Made by a program: the position numbers and the translations under genes. Shown here piece by piece: positions 7,985 through 15,800 of a stretch of DNA of 29,807 nt (its first letter is position 1; each line of letters starts with the position of its first letter). Below the pieces are notes generated by a model, which searched no databases, was not told where the DNA came from, and saw only the letters and a program-made list of their open reading frames with translations. Source of the DNA: JBBSEZ01 sp038239195 (GTDB lineage Bacteria; Planctomycetota; Planctomycetia; Gemmatales; Gemmataceae); contig JBBSEZ010000060.1 in the NCBI GenBank assembly GCA_038239195.1, forward strand, positions 1 through 29,807, in the 5' to 3' direction.

Positions 7985-10651
7985 TCACCGCCTCCACTCG
8001 TCGATCAGCGTCGCCACCAGGCCCGTCCACCCCGTCTGATGGGACGCCCCCAGCCCCTCCCCGGTCTCGCCGTGGAAGTATTCGTAGAATAGCACCAAAT
8101 CGCGCCAGTGGTCGTCTTCCTGAAACTTGCGGCGGTAGCCGTGGACCGGCCGCCGCCCTTGCCCATCCTTCGCAAACAGCGAAATCAACCGATCGGCCAG
8201 CCCGCGCGCCATCTCGGCGGGCGTCACCGCCGGCTCGCCCGCCACGGGGCTGTCGATGGCGAACGTCGGGCCGTAGGCCTGCCCCAGCTTGCGCAGCGAC
8301 TCGATCAGCAGGAACGTCGTCGGGAACCACACCGGGCCGCGCCAGTTCGAGTTGCCGCCCTTGAGCGAGCTCACCGCCTCGGCGGGCTCGTAGCGCACCT
8401 CGTTCCCGCCGAAGACGAACGGGCGGTCGAGGTGGTGCTTCGACAGGCTGCGCAGGCCGTGGGGGCTGCGAAACTCCTCCGGCGACCAGACGCGCGCCAG
8501 CAGCCGGCGCAGTTGCTTCTCGTCGATCAGCGACAGCACGTGGATCTTCTTGCCGTCGCGCTCCACCGTGGTCACGCAGCGCTGGGTGAGGTGGCTGCGG
8601 TTCTCCAGGAACCAGCGCAGGTCGGAGAGGAACGTCGGGTGGGGCGCCAGCCACTCTTCCGGCAGCCGTTCGATGGCGTAGAGAGGGATGAGGCCGACCA
8701 GCGAGCGGACGCGAAACTTGTGGAAACTGCCGTCGGGGTGGCGCAGCACGTCGTAGAAGAAGCCCTCGGTCTCGCTCCACAGCTCGAACTGTCGGCCACC
8801 CGCGTTCTTCATGGCGGCGCCGATGTAGGCGTAGTGCTCGAAGAACTTGGTGGCCAGCCCGCCGTAGGCCGGGTTGTGCTCCGCCAGCTCCAGCGCGATG
8901 CGCATCAAGTTGAGGCAGAACATCCCCATCCACCCGGTCGCGTCCGACTGCTTGAGCGCCATCCCGGGCGGCAGCTTGTTGCTGCGGTCGATGACGGTGA
9001 CGTTGTCCAGACCGAGGAACCCGCCCTCGAAGACGTTGTTCCCCTCCGCATCGACCTTGTTGACCCACCAGGCGAAGTTGATGAGCAACTTGTGGAAGCA
9101 CTTCTCGAGAAACAGCCGATCCTCGCGCCCGGTGCGCCGCTTGTCCACGTGAAAGACGCGCCAGACGGCCCAGGCGTGGACGGGAGGGTTGAGGTCGCTA
9201 AACTCCCACTCGTAGGCCGGTATCTGGCCGTTGGGGTGCTGGAACTGCTCGAACAGCATCAGCCAGAGCTGTTCCTTGGCAAATTCGGGATCGACCAGGG
9301 CCAGGGCCACGGCATGAAAGGCGAGGTCCCAGGCGGCGAACCAGGGATACTCCCACTTGTCCGGCATCGACAGGATGCGCATCGAGTTGAGGTGCCGCCA
9401 GTGGACGTTGCGGATCGTTCTTCTCGACTCCGGCGGAGGGGCGGTGGGATCGTCGCCGTCCATCCAGCGGGCGACGTCGAACAGGTAGATCTGCTTGGTC
9501 CACAGCATCCCGGCCAGCGCCTGCCGCTGCACGAGCCTCTCGTCGAGAGTGGCCTTGGGGGGGTGCAACGCTTCGTAGAACTCGTCCGCCTCGCGCCGGC
9601 GCAGCGCCACGACGCGATCCACCTCCCCGATCCCATCCGGGGAGGAATGGGGCGTCAAGCGCAGGCGAAAGACGGCCGAGGCGCCCGGCGCCACCACCGT
9701 GCGGTAGTGAAAGCAGGCCTTGGTACCGGCCTCGTGAGGGCTCAGGCAGTCTTCCCTGTCGATGACGTGGCGGTGGAAGGCGTCCTTGACATAGGGGCTG
9801 CGGCGGCGCGCCTGGGGCCCAAAACAGCGCTCGGCATTCGTCTCGTTATCGGTGAACAGCAGGCGAGCGCCGGCCTCGCCGTGCAGGTAGCGCGGCCCGA
9901 GGGCGTACGCGAACGGCAGGCCGCGCAGGGGCTCGCCCACGCTGTCGTCGGCGAACAGGCTGTCGACGCCGGGCCCCCGGCGCACGATCGGCACGGCGAG
10001 GGGCCCGGGGCCCCAGGACCAGCGGTTGCGGAACCACAGGTGGGGCAGGACGTGCAGGGGCGCCGCATCGGGCCCGCGGTTGAACGCCTCGATGCGAACG
10101 CAGACGTCCTCCGGGCCGGCCTTGGCGTACTCGACGAAGACGTCGAAGTAGCGATCCTCGTCGAAGATGCCCGTGTCGAGCAGCTCGTACTCGGGCTCGC
10201 GGCTGGTGCGGCGCCGGCTTTCCTGGACGAGCTGGGCGTAGGGGTAGGCGGGCTGGGGGTACTTGTAGAGATATTTGAGGTAGGAGTGGGTGGGAGTGGA
10301 GTCGAGGTAGAAGTATTGTTCCTTGACGTCCTCGCCGTGGTTGCCTTCGGACGGGACGAGGCCGAAGAGGCGCTCCTTGAGGATGGGGTCGCGCTCGTTC
10401 CACAGGGCCAGGGCGAAGACGAGGAGTTGGTAGCGGTCGCACAGCCCGGCGAGGCCGTCCTCGCCCCAGCGGTAAGCGCGGGAGCGGGCGTGGTCGTGGG
10501 GGAAGGACTGCCAGGCGTTGCCGTCGGGGGAGTAGTCCTCGCGGACGGTGCCCCAGGAGCGCTCGCTGACGTAGGGGCCCCAGCGCTTCCACGGAGCGAG
10601 GCCGAGGCGGTCCTGTTCGAGGCGGTCTCCCTCGGCGGTGCGGTCGGGCAT
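7985..10651 (-). CDS. GH63 / MGH1-like glucosidase
   Basis: An 888-residue protein. It matches the bacterial glucosidase family related to GH63, which has an (alpha/alpha)6 barrel. The N-terminal third (APWKRWGPYVSERSWGTVREDY, PHDHARSRAYRWGEDG) and a long barrel domain from about residue 370 are characteristic. The motif PWFAAWDLAFHAV places a likely catalytic acid at Asp442. The C-terminal LFYEYFHGETGEG and SHQTGWTG segment holds the second active-site carboxylate region. No signal peptide is seen, so it should be cytoplasmic. The likely reaction is hydrolysis of an alpha-linked glucose or mannose from an oligosaccharide or glucosylglycerate-type solute; the exact substrate cannot be told from sequence. 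The gene is monocistronic, with its own promoter at 10690-10719, divergent from the RNA element. Confidence 0.88.
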   Translation of the reverse strand: MPDRTAEGDRLEQDRLGLAPWKRWGPYVSERSWGTVREDYSPDGNAWQSFPHDHARSRAYRWGEDGLAGLCDRYQLLVFALALWNERDPILKERLFGLVPSEGNHGEDVKEQYFYLDSTPTHSYLKYLYKYPQPAYPYAQLVQESRRRTSREPEYELLDTGIFDEDRYFDVFVEYAKAGPEDVCVRIEAFNRGPDAAPLHVLPHLWFRNRWSWGPGPLAVPIVRRGPGVDSLFADDSVGEPLRGLPFAYALGPRYLHGEAGARLLFTDNETNAERCFGPQARRRSPYVKDAFHRHVIDREDCLSPHEAGTKACFHYRTVVAPGASAVFRLRLTPHSSPDGIGEVDRVVALRRREADEFYEALHPPKATLDERLVQRQALAGMLWTKQIYLFDVARWMDGDDPTAPPPESRRTIRNVHWRHLNSMRILSMPDKWEYPWFAAWDLAFHAVALALVDPEFAKEQLWLMLFEQFQHPNGQIPAYEWEFSDLNPPVHAWAVWRVFHVDKRRTGREDRLFLEKCFHKLLINFAWWVNKVDAEGNNVFEGGFLGLDNVTVIDRSNKLPPGMALKQSDATGWMGMFCLNLMRIALELAEHNPAYGGLATKFFEHYAYIGAAMKNAGGRQFELWSETEGFFYDVLRHPDGSFHKFRVRSLVGLIPLYAIERLPEEWLAPHPTFLSDLRWFLENRSHLTQRCVTTVERDGKKIHVLSLIDEKQLRRLLARVWSPEEFRSPHGLRSLSKHHLDRPFVFGGNEVRYEPAEAVSSLKGGNSNWRGPVWFPTTFLLIESLRKLGQAYGPTFAIDSPVAGEPAVTPAEMARGLADRLISLFAKDGQGRRPVHGYRRKFQEDDHWRDLVLFYEYFHGETGEGLGASHQTGWTGLVATLIDEWRR

Positions 10652-10689
10652 CGGCGCGCTCCGGGGCGGCGGTGGGCAAATCAGGGCGG

Positions 10690-10719
10690 ATCATAGCAAG
10701 CGGGCCCGCGCGCCTGCAA
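10690..10719 (-). promoter_or_regulatory. Predicted sigma70-type promoter for the glucosidase gene
   Basis: On the minus strand TTGCAG (10719-10714) and TATGAT (10695-10690) are separated by 18 bases, about 40 bases upstream of the start codon. Confidence 0.55.
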
Positions 10720-10795
10720 CAGCGACAGCGGGCTGTCACTCGGCGCGAGTGTGGCAAGGCCCGAAGGACGCCCACCCAACCGTGTAGCCGCGACG

Positions 10796-10833
10796 CGGAG
10801 CGGAGCGCGGGGCCGCCGGCGCGCTCCGCTCCG
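10796..10833. repeat. Intergenic palindrome
   Basis: Perfect 14-base arms CGGAGCGGAGCGCG (10796-10809) and CGCGCTCCGCTCCG (10820-10833) around a 10-base loop. It lies between the divergent promoters of the glucosidase gene and the RNA element. It resembles a REP-type palindrome; no T-run follows on either strand. Confidence 0.55.
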
Positions 10834-10859
10834 AAGATGGGCCCTCGTCTCGTCGCCCC

Positions 10860-10887
10860 TTGCCGGTCGCTCACCCCGCGATAGAAC
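10860..10887 (+). promoter_or_regulatory. Predicted promoter of RNA element copy 1
   Basis: TTGCCG (10860-10865), 16-base spacer, TAGAAC (10882-10887). The second RNA element has TTGCCT and TACAAC with the same 16-base spacer at the same offset, although the spacer itself is poorly conserved. Predicted start is about G10894. Confidence 0.6.
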
Positions 10888-11019
10888 GCTTGTGGTCCCA
10901 CTCGGCGGGCCAGTCAGGAGGCCAGGTCTAGCTTGGGTGCTCTGCACCGGGGCGGCGTTGCGCCGCCCGAGCGTCTGGTCTGCCGTGCATCGCGAGGAAG
11001 GCTGTTTCAGCCCCGCTAT

Positions 11020-11104
11020 CCATCGCGATGTCCTCATCGGTGAGGCGGCCTGGAGCAACCCCGCCGGTCGTGGTGCCGCCTCACCGATGAGGACATCGCG
11101 ATGG
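11020..11104. repeat. Exchangeable long hairpin of RNA element copy 1
   Basis: The arms 11021-11049 (begins CATCGCGATG, ends GAGGCGGC) and 11075-11103 are perfectly complementary over 29 bases, plus one further outer C-G pair. The loop (11050-11074) contains CAACCCCGCC and is conserved in copy 2, whereas the arms are not. Confidence 0.85.
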
Positions 11105-11160
11105 GCGTGGCCGTGAGCCCTCCGCGCCCCAGGTCACGTAGTAGAGGCCTCCTGATTCCC

Positions 11161-11198
11161 ACCGGCCGCCTGGTTTCTCCGGGCGGCCGGTATTTTTC
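11161..11198 (+). terminator. Intrinsic terminator of RNA element copy 1
   Basis: ACCGGCCGCC (11161-11170) pairs with GGCGGCCGGT (11182-11191) and is followed by ATTTTTC. The same hairpin ends copy 2. Confidence 0.8.
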
Positions 11199-11255
11199 AG
11201 GCCCCGCCTCCCCTCCAAGCTCCAGTTCCCCTCGCAGCTTTCGGCGCCCGGCCGC

Positions 11256-12620
11256 TCACAACCCTATCCCGAACAGGTCCTTCCTGACTCTCCCCGTGCT
11301 GAGGGGCACGTCGCGGCCAAAGGCGTCGCGGACCACCAGCGACGGGCGCACGCCCAGCGCGTGCAGGACGGTCGCCTGCACGTCCTCCGGAGTGTACGGG
11401 TCGGCGGAGGGATAGGCGGCGAAGCGGTCCGACTTGCCCAGGACGCGGCCCCCGCCAGCCTTGCCGCCGGCGACCGCGAGGGAATAGCACGCCGCCCAGT
11501 GGTCGCGGCCCGTCGCGTTGACGCCGTTGCCGGTGAACTGCCCGAAGCGCGGCGTGCGGCCGAACTCGCCCATTGCCAGCACCAGCGTGCTCTCCAGCAT
11601 GCCGCGCGCTTGCAGGTCGTCGAGGAACGCCGAGAAGCACTGGTCGAACGGCGGCAGCAGTTCGTCCTTGAGCCGGCGGTTGTTGTTGAAGTGCGTGTCC
11701 CAGTGCGGGCTCGGGTTGTTCACCTTGCCGCCCCAGTAGACCGTCACCAGCCGCACGCCCGCCTCGACCAGCCGCCGGGCCAGCAGTAAGCTTTGCCCGT
11801 ACTTATGCCGCCCGTAGCGCTCGCGCACTTGGCCAGGCTCCCGGCCGAGGTCGAAGGCCCGCCGCGCCTCGTCCGAGGTCAACAGCCCCAGGGCCCGCTC
11901 CCGGTAGCGATCCATCCCCTGGGCCCCGGGCCCCGACGCCAGCCCGCGGTCGAGGCGCTTTCGCAGGGCCTCCCGGCCGGCGAGGCGCTCGGGCTCGTCG
12001 GACAGCCCGTCCACGCGAAAGCCGGGCTCGTTGGGGTCGCCGAGGACGCGAAAGGGGGCGTAGCGCGCGCCGAGAAAACCGCCGTTCTGGCCGGGGGTGG
12101 TGTACGGGCCATCGGTCACCGCGTCGGGCAGCGAGACCGCCGACGGCATGGTGCGGCGCGCGGGCCGGCCGAAGGCGACCTGCGCGCCGAGGTGGGGGAA
12201 GTCGTTTTCGGTCGGCGTGAAGGCGATGAGGTCGCGCAGCGGCGCGTGGCCGGTGGTGACGGTGTAGGTCGCGGTGTTGTGGTTGATCGCGGTGTGCGTC
12301 ATCGAGCGCACGATCGAGAAGAGGTGCGCCCGGGCGGCGAGGCGCGGCAGGTGCTCGCAAATGCGGGTGCCCGTGACGCTCGTGGCAATGGGCTTGAACT
12401 CGCCGCGGACGTTGTCGGGGGCGGCGGGCTTCATGTCCCAGGTGTCGAGCTGGCTCGGCCCGCCGTGCAGGAGGAACAGGACGCAGGAGCGAGCAGCCGG
12501 CTGCTGGTGGGAGGGCGCTCCGGCGCGCAGCAGCGCCGGCAGCGACAGGCCGAAGGCGCCGAGCCCGCCCAGGAGGAGGCAGTCGCGACGGGCGAAGGCG
12601 AGGTCCGGGACGCGTGGCAT
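11256..12620 (-). CDS. DUF1501 domain-containing protein, Tat-like signal
   Basis: 454 residues from the ATG at 12620, which has AAAGGGGG upstream; the extension to 12668 overlaps the predicted promoter. The N-terminus has a twin-arginine-like signal (FARRDCLLLGGLG) followed by a hydrophobic core and Ala-rich end, so Tat export is likely. Family features include VLFLLHGGPSQLDTWDMKP near the start, AHLFSIVRSMTHT, and AMGEFGRTPRFG towards the C-terminus. DUF1501 proteins are distantly related to the alkaline phosphatase/sulfatase fold and are abundant in planctomycetes, often next to DUF1800 or DUF1553 genes. No such partner is adjacent here. The enzymatic activity is unknown. It is monocistronic and convergent with the RNA element. 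Confidence 0.9.
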   Translation of the reverse strand: MPRVPDLAFARRDCLLLGGLGAFGLSLPALLRAGAPSHQQPAARSCVLFLLHGGPSQLDTWDMKPAAPDNVRGEFKPIATSVTGTRICEHLPRLAARAHLFSIVRSMTHTAINHNTATYTVTTGHAPLRDLIAFTPTENDFPHLGAQVAFGRPARRTMPSAVSLPDAVTDGPYTTPGQNGGFLGARYAPFRVLGDPNEPGFRVDGLSDEPERLAGREALRKRLDRGLASGPGAQGMDRYRERALGLLTSDEARRAFDLGREPGQVRERYGRHKYGQSLLLARRLVEAGVRLVTVYWGGKVNNPSPHWDTHFNNNRRLKDELLPPFDQCFSAFLDDLQARGMLESTLVLAMGEFGRTPRFGQFTGNGVNATGRDHWAACYSLAVAGGKAGGGRVLGKSDRFAAYPSADPYTPEDVQATVLHALGVRPSLVVRDAFGRDVPLSTGRVRKDLFGIGL

Positions 12621-12639
12621 CAGGGCCCCCTTTCCCTGG

Positions 12640-12668
12640 AGAGTAAGCGGCCTCGCACCAAATGTCAA
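12640..12668 (-). promoter_or_regulatory. Predicted strong promoter of the DUF1501 gene
   Basis: A consensus TTGACA (12668-12663) and TACTCT (12645-12640) with a 17-base spacer lie just upstream of the DUF1501 start. Confidence 0.65.
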
Positions 12669-12763
12669 ACGACAACCGCTGCGATCTGTCGCTGTTGGGG
12701 CGACAAGCCGCTAGGATAGTGGGGGGGCCTTTCCGGCGCCCATTGGAGACACCGAGGGCCACC

Positions 12764-12967
12764 ATGCCAAACAGGCCGCCTGCCGCGTTCTCGATGGGCC
12801 AGCGCGTCCGGGTCGTCGTCAGCGACCGCAATCGGACGGCTCGCGAGGGCACCATTCGCGACGTCGTCTGGCACTTCCAGGCGGAGCGCTACAACTACTA
12901 CCTCGAAGAAGCCGGCCGGAAGGCCCCCGAGCGCTACTTCGCCGAAGACCTCGAGCGCATCGAGTAG
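12764..12967 (+). CDS. Small basic protein of unknown function (67 aa)
   Basis: The ATG at 12764 has GAGG eight bases upstream; an inner ATG at 12794 is a possible alternative. The protein runs from MPNRPPAAFSMGQRVRVVV and reads like a small beta-barrel fold (GQRVRVVVSDRNRT, EGTIRDVVWHF), then a Tyr-rich YNYYLEEAGRK and a C-terminal acidic helix ERYFAEDLERIE. This is plausible for a small SH3-like domain, but I do not recognise the family. It is divergent from the DUF1501 gene and convergent with the DUF3365 gene. A TAGGAT at 12712-12717 could be its -10 box, though no clear -35 is visible. Confidence 0.65.
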   Translation: MPNRPPAAFSMGQRVRVVVSDRNRTAREGTIRDVVWHFQAERYNYYLEEAGRKAPERYFAEDLERIE

Positions 12968-13010
12968 CGCGGCGGAAGGCGCCGGCCCCAATCCGGCGAG
13001 GGCTTCGGCT

Positions 13011-13041
13011 TTGTGCCACGGCCGTTTCGGCCGTGGCACAA
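13011..13041. terminator. Bidirectional hairpin between convergent genes
   Basis: TTGTGCCACGGCCG (13011-13024) and CGGCCGTGGCACAA (13028-13041) form a perfect 14-bp stem with a TTT loop. It sits between the convergent small gene and DUF3365 gene, so it may end transcription both ways, although no T-run follows. Confidence 0.6.
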
Positions 13042-13072
13042 GATCAACCTCTCGCCGCGCCCCAATTGCCGC

Positions 13073-13600
13073 TTACTTGATCGGCACCTCGTAGGTGAGC
13101 GCCCCGACCAGGTCGCCCTCCTTCAGGCCGGCGTGGCAGTTGAGGCACGACTTGAGCACCACCGGCACGACCGTGGCGGCCCGTAGGACCGGCTTGCCCT
13201 TGACCGCGCCGACCTCTTCGTAGTACCCCTTGCCCTTCTTCAGTTCGGCCACCGCGCGCTTCTCGAAGGCGCTTTTGGCCACGTTCTCCTTGTTGATCGG
13301 CGTGCCCGTGGCATCGATCAGTCGAGCGGTGTGCCAGCCCTTGGCCGCCATGTCCTTGAACACCTTCTTGGCGACCGTCGCCGCCGGCGTCCGCTCCCGC
13401 GCCCCAACGTAGGTCGTGGTCACGTGAACGACCGACAACTTGTACAGGTCGTCCAGCATCTTGACTGTCTCGCGCGTGCGAGCCACGGCCGCGGGATCGG
13501 GCTTGCCCTTGTCGGCCGACTCCCGGCCCGGCAACGGCGCCCCCATCAGCCCCGCCGACACCACGAACGCCAACGCCACCCCGCGACGGAGATACGTCAT
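13073..13600 (-). CDS. DUF3365 (Tll0287-like) c-type haem protein
   Basis: 175 residues from the ATG at 13600. A signal peptide (MTYLRRGVALAFVVSAGLMGA) sends it to the periplasm. The body matches the Tll0287-like/DUF3365 domain: a helical region (ETVKMLDDLYKLSVVHV), RLIDATGTPINKENVAKSAFE, a strand around KGKPVLRAATVVPV, and a single haem-binding CLNCH near the C-terminus followed by GLKEGDLVGALTYEVPI. The domain is common as a sensor module, but here it stands alone as a small soluble monohaem protein. It could act as a redox or gas sensor or a periplasmic electron carrier; the sequence does not decide. An inverted repeat lies in its predicted promoter spacer. Confidence 0.85.
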   Translation of the reverse strand: MTYLRRGVALAFVVSAGLMGAPLPGRESADKGKPDPAAVARTRETVKMLDDLYKLSVVHVTTTYVGARERTPAATVAKKVFKDMAAKGWHTARLIDATGTPINKENVAKSAFEKRAVAELKKGKGYYEEVGAVKGKPVLRAATVVPVVLKSCLNCHAGLKEGDLVGALTYEVPIK

Positions 13601-13682
13601 ACAGCCCCCGGGAGAGAGGAGACAATGGCCGAGGGAAGGCTCGACGGGCCCACCCCGCGCAGCCCCTTGGCCCGATCTGGCC

Positions 13683-13711
13683 AATTTAGGACAAAATTGT
13701 CCGAATGACCA
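13683..13711 (-). promoter_or_regulatory. Predicted promoter with an operator-like palindrome (DUF3365 gene)
   Basis: On the minus strand TGGTCA (13711-13706) and TAAATT (13688-13683) are spaced 17 bases apart. The spacer holds GGACAATTTTGTCC (13702-13689), an inverted repeat with 6-base arms GGACAA/TTGTCC. A site between the -35 and -10 boxes is typical of repressor binding. The regulator is unknown. Confidence 0.5.
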
Positions 13712-13747
13712 GGACGAGGGCCTTCTTTCCAGGTGGTGGGCCCGCTC

Positions 13748-15178
13748 TCAAGGCGCCTTCCCCGGCGGGCGCACTCCTTCGCCCTTCTGCCTGGTGGCCG
13801 AGTCGCCGAGGCCCCGGCGCGCCCCCTCGGCGAGCTTCCGCAGCCGGGCCACGACCTCCGGGCGCTTGGAGGCGACGTTGGTCTTCTCCCCGACGTCGTT
13901 TTGCAGGTCGTAGAGGGCCAGCGGCGTGCGGGCCGTGCGGTAGGCCGCCGGCTTGCCGGCCTTGCCGCCGGGCCCATCGCCCAGGGTGCGGTAGTCGTGC
14001 GGGAAGTGCAATTTCCAGCGCCCGCTCCGCACGGCCTGGAGCTCGCGGCCCCAGTAGAAGAAGTACGCTTCGTGGGGGGAGCGCGCCCCCGCCTCCCCGG
14101 CCAGGAGGGGCCAGACGTCCTTGCCGTCGATCGGCAGACGGGGCGGGGCAGCCCCTGCCCGGCGCACCAGCGTGGGCAGCAGGTCGATGGTCATGGCCGG
14201 CTCGGCGCACGTGGTATTGGCCGGCACGCGGCCTGGCCAGCGCACGAGGAACGGCACGCGCACGCCGCCCTCCCAGGTCGTGCCCTTGCCTTCGCGCAAG
14301 GGCCCCGCCGAACCGGCGTGCTCGCCGTAGCTGAGCCACGGCCCGTTGTCCGACGTGAAGATCACGAGCGTGTTCTCGTCCAACCCGTGCTTGCGCAGGG
14401 CCCCCAGCACCTGCCCGACCGACCAGTCGATCTCCAGCACGACGTCGCCGTACAGCCCCCGCTTCGACTTCCCCTTGAACGCAGCGGAGGCGTGCAGCGG
14501 GACGTGGGGCATGCTGTGCGCCAGGTAGAGGAAGAAGGGGCGCGCCTTGTTGCGCTCGATGAAGCGCACGGCCCGTTCGGTGTACTGGGCGGTCAGCCGG
14601 GCCTGGTCCGGGTCGAGGGCGACGGTGCGCGTTCCGTCGAGGAGTGGCAGGGCCGGGAAGCGGGCGGTGGGGTGCCGGGGCCACATGTCGTTGGAGTAAG
14701 GCAGCCCGAAGTAATCGCCGAAGCCGTGCCGCGCGGGTAGGAAGGGGGGCAGGTGGCCGAGGTGCCACTTGCCGTAGAGCGCCGTGGCGTAGCCGCGCTC
14801 CGCGAGCAGTTCGGCCAGCGTCTTCTCCCGGTCGCTGAGGCCGATCTTGCTCGTCGGGCCCAGCGCGCCCAGGATGCCGATTCGGTTGGGGTAGCACCCG
14901 GTGAGCAGCGCGGCGCGCGAGGCGGAGCAGACGGGCTGCGCGACGTAGAAATCGGTGAAGCGCCGGCCCTCGCGGGCCATGCGGTCGAGGTTGGGCGTGG
15001 GCGGGGCCTTTGGGCTGTAACAGCCGAGGTCGCCGTAGCCGAGGTCGTCGGCGAGAACGAGGACGACGTTGGGCGGCCGGCCGCCGCGCCTGTCCGGGGG
15101 CGCGGCGGCGGGGGCCGACAGCGGGGCCAGAAGGGCGACGCCTCCCAGGACGGTCAGGAAGTGCCAGGGGGGGAGCAT
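13748..15178 (-). CDS. Secreted formylglycine-dependent sulfatase
   Basis: 476 residues from the ATG at 15178; the longer open frame to 15574 is unlike protein and skips a good signal peptide (MLPPWHFLTVLGGVALLAPLSAPA). Type I sulfatase motifs are present: metal ligands LADDLGYGD (Asp44, Asp45), the signature VCSASRAALLTG with Cys84 as the residue converted to formylglycine, GYATALYGKWHLGH (Lys137, His139), and TSDNGPW (Asp277, Asn278). It should hydrolyse sulfate esters, probably of polysaccharides, in the periplasm or outside; the substrate is unknown. Planctomycetes carry many such genes. Cys84 makes it dependent on a formylglycine-generating enzyme, which is not in the window. The start has only a weak ribosome site. 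Confidence 0.92.
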   Translation of the reverse strand: MLPPWHFLTVLGGVALLAPLSAPAAAPPDRRGGRPPNVVLVLADDLGYGDLGCYSPKAPPTPNLDRMAREGRRFTDFYVAQPVCSASRAALLTGCYPNRIGILGALGPTSKIGLSDREKTLAELLAERGYATALYGKWHLGHLPPFLPARHGFGDYFGLPYSNDMWPRHPTARFPALPLLDGTRTVALDPDQARLTAQYTERAVRFIERNKARPFFLYLAHSMPHVPLHASAAFKGKSKRGLYGDVVLEIDWSVGQVLGALRKHGLDENTLVIFTSDNGPWLSYGEHAGSAGPLREGKGTTWEGGVRVPFLVRWPGRVPANTTCAEPAMTIDLLPTLVRRAGAAPPRLPIDGKDVWPLLAGEAGARSPHEAYFFYWGRELQAVRSGRWKLHFPHDYRTLGDGPGGKAGKPAAYRTARTPLALYDLQNDVGEKTNVASKRPEVVARLRKLAEGARRGLGDSATRQKGEGVRPPGKAP

Positions 15179-15555
15179 GGCGTTTCCCCGAGGAAGAGGG
15201 CGAAGGTGTTTTCGGCGGGCGGAAAGCGCCGCTGCGGCCCCATTTTTTCGCCGGCCCGATCCTCCTGACCGCACGGTCGCCTCTTCCGCGCGATTTCCCG
15301 AGGAAAGCGACCCGCGCCGGCCGCAGGTGGTCAACGCGATCGCCCCCCAAGGCAAACCAACGCCAGTCCCATTCTCGCCTTGGGCTTCCGGAAGTTCAAG
15401 CTCTCGGCCACTATTTGCCCCACCTCTTCCGCAGCGCTGGATGACTTGCGACGTCGTCGCCCACGCAGATCGACTTCTGTCATTTTTCCCGTGGCGAATG
15501 GGAGTGGTGTTCTTCGGGGACGAGCAGGGCGGAGCGCGGGGCGTGGGGCCACAAT

Positions 15556-15634
15556 TCCGGGAGGGCCCCGCCAAGCCGCAAGCGGCGGGCCCTGGCGCTG
15601 TTCCGCTTGCGGCTTGGCGATCCGCGCTCCCGGA
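15556..15634. repeat. Two-tier intergenic palindrome (REP-like)
   Basis: The inner arms CGCCAAGCCGCAAGCGG (15569-15585) and CCGCTTGCGGCTTGGCG (15603-15619) pair perfectly over 17 bases. The outer arms TCCGGGAG (15556-15563) and CTCCCGGA (15627-15634) extend the structure. No T-run follows. It may be a dispersed palindromic element. Confidence 0.65.
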
Positions 15635-15772
15635 TCTTTGGCCCCACCCAGCCCGGGGGGCCCGACCCCGACCTCACCCCTCTCCTTGGCCCAACCCGGG
15701 GAGCACGGCCCCGCCCTCCACGTCTCCCGGGCCCTACCTCGCTCCAACGGCCGCGCAGAGGTGTGGCCGGAC

Positions 15773-15800
15773 TTGACGGGGCATCGGGCGCCGCTATAAG
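15773..15800 (+). promoter_or_regulatory. Predicted promoter of the multihaem cytochrome gene
   Basis: TTGACG (15773-15778), 16-base spacer, TATAAG (15795-15800). The start site would be about 15807, giving a leader of some 63 bases. Confidence 0.7.

Larger units (their letters stand above)
10894..11198 (+). ncRNA. Structured RNA element, copy 1 (unrecognised family)
   Basis: A predicted transcript of about 305 nt, with a promoter at its start and a terminator at its end. Visible structure: a closing helix TCAGGAGGCC (10914-10923) with GGCCTCCTGA (11146-11155); small hairpins GGTGC/GCACC (10936-10948), GGGCGGCG/CGCCGCCC (10950-10968) and GGCTG/CAGCC (11000-11012); a perfect 30-bp hairpin at 11020-11104 with a 25-nt loop; a helix between 11103-11110 and 11123-11130 with one G-U pair; and the terminator hairpin. 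It shares about 92-95% identity with the inverted copy near 29.1-29.4 kb outside the long hairpin. Many differences between copies fall in loops or change G-U to A-U in helices, which supports a functional RNA fold. The paired reading frames show no coding-type substitution pattern. I do not recognise a known RNA family. Confidence 0.75.

Noticed and set aside
8108..10696. 862-residue open frame opposite the glucosidase gene
   Set aside because: Antisense shadow rich in Val, Gly and Ala without domains; the glucosidase frame contains clear GH63-type motifs.
10875..11116. A shared open reading frame running through both RNA elements (RRPGLAWV, TGAALRRPSVWS, REEGCFSPA)
   Set aside because: Between the two copies, only about two of seven or more changes fall at third codon positions, there is no common start codon or ribosome site, and the frame passes through the unrelated stem arms. 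RNA structure explains the conservation better.
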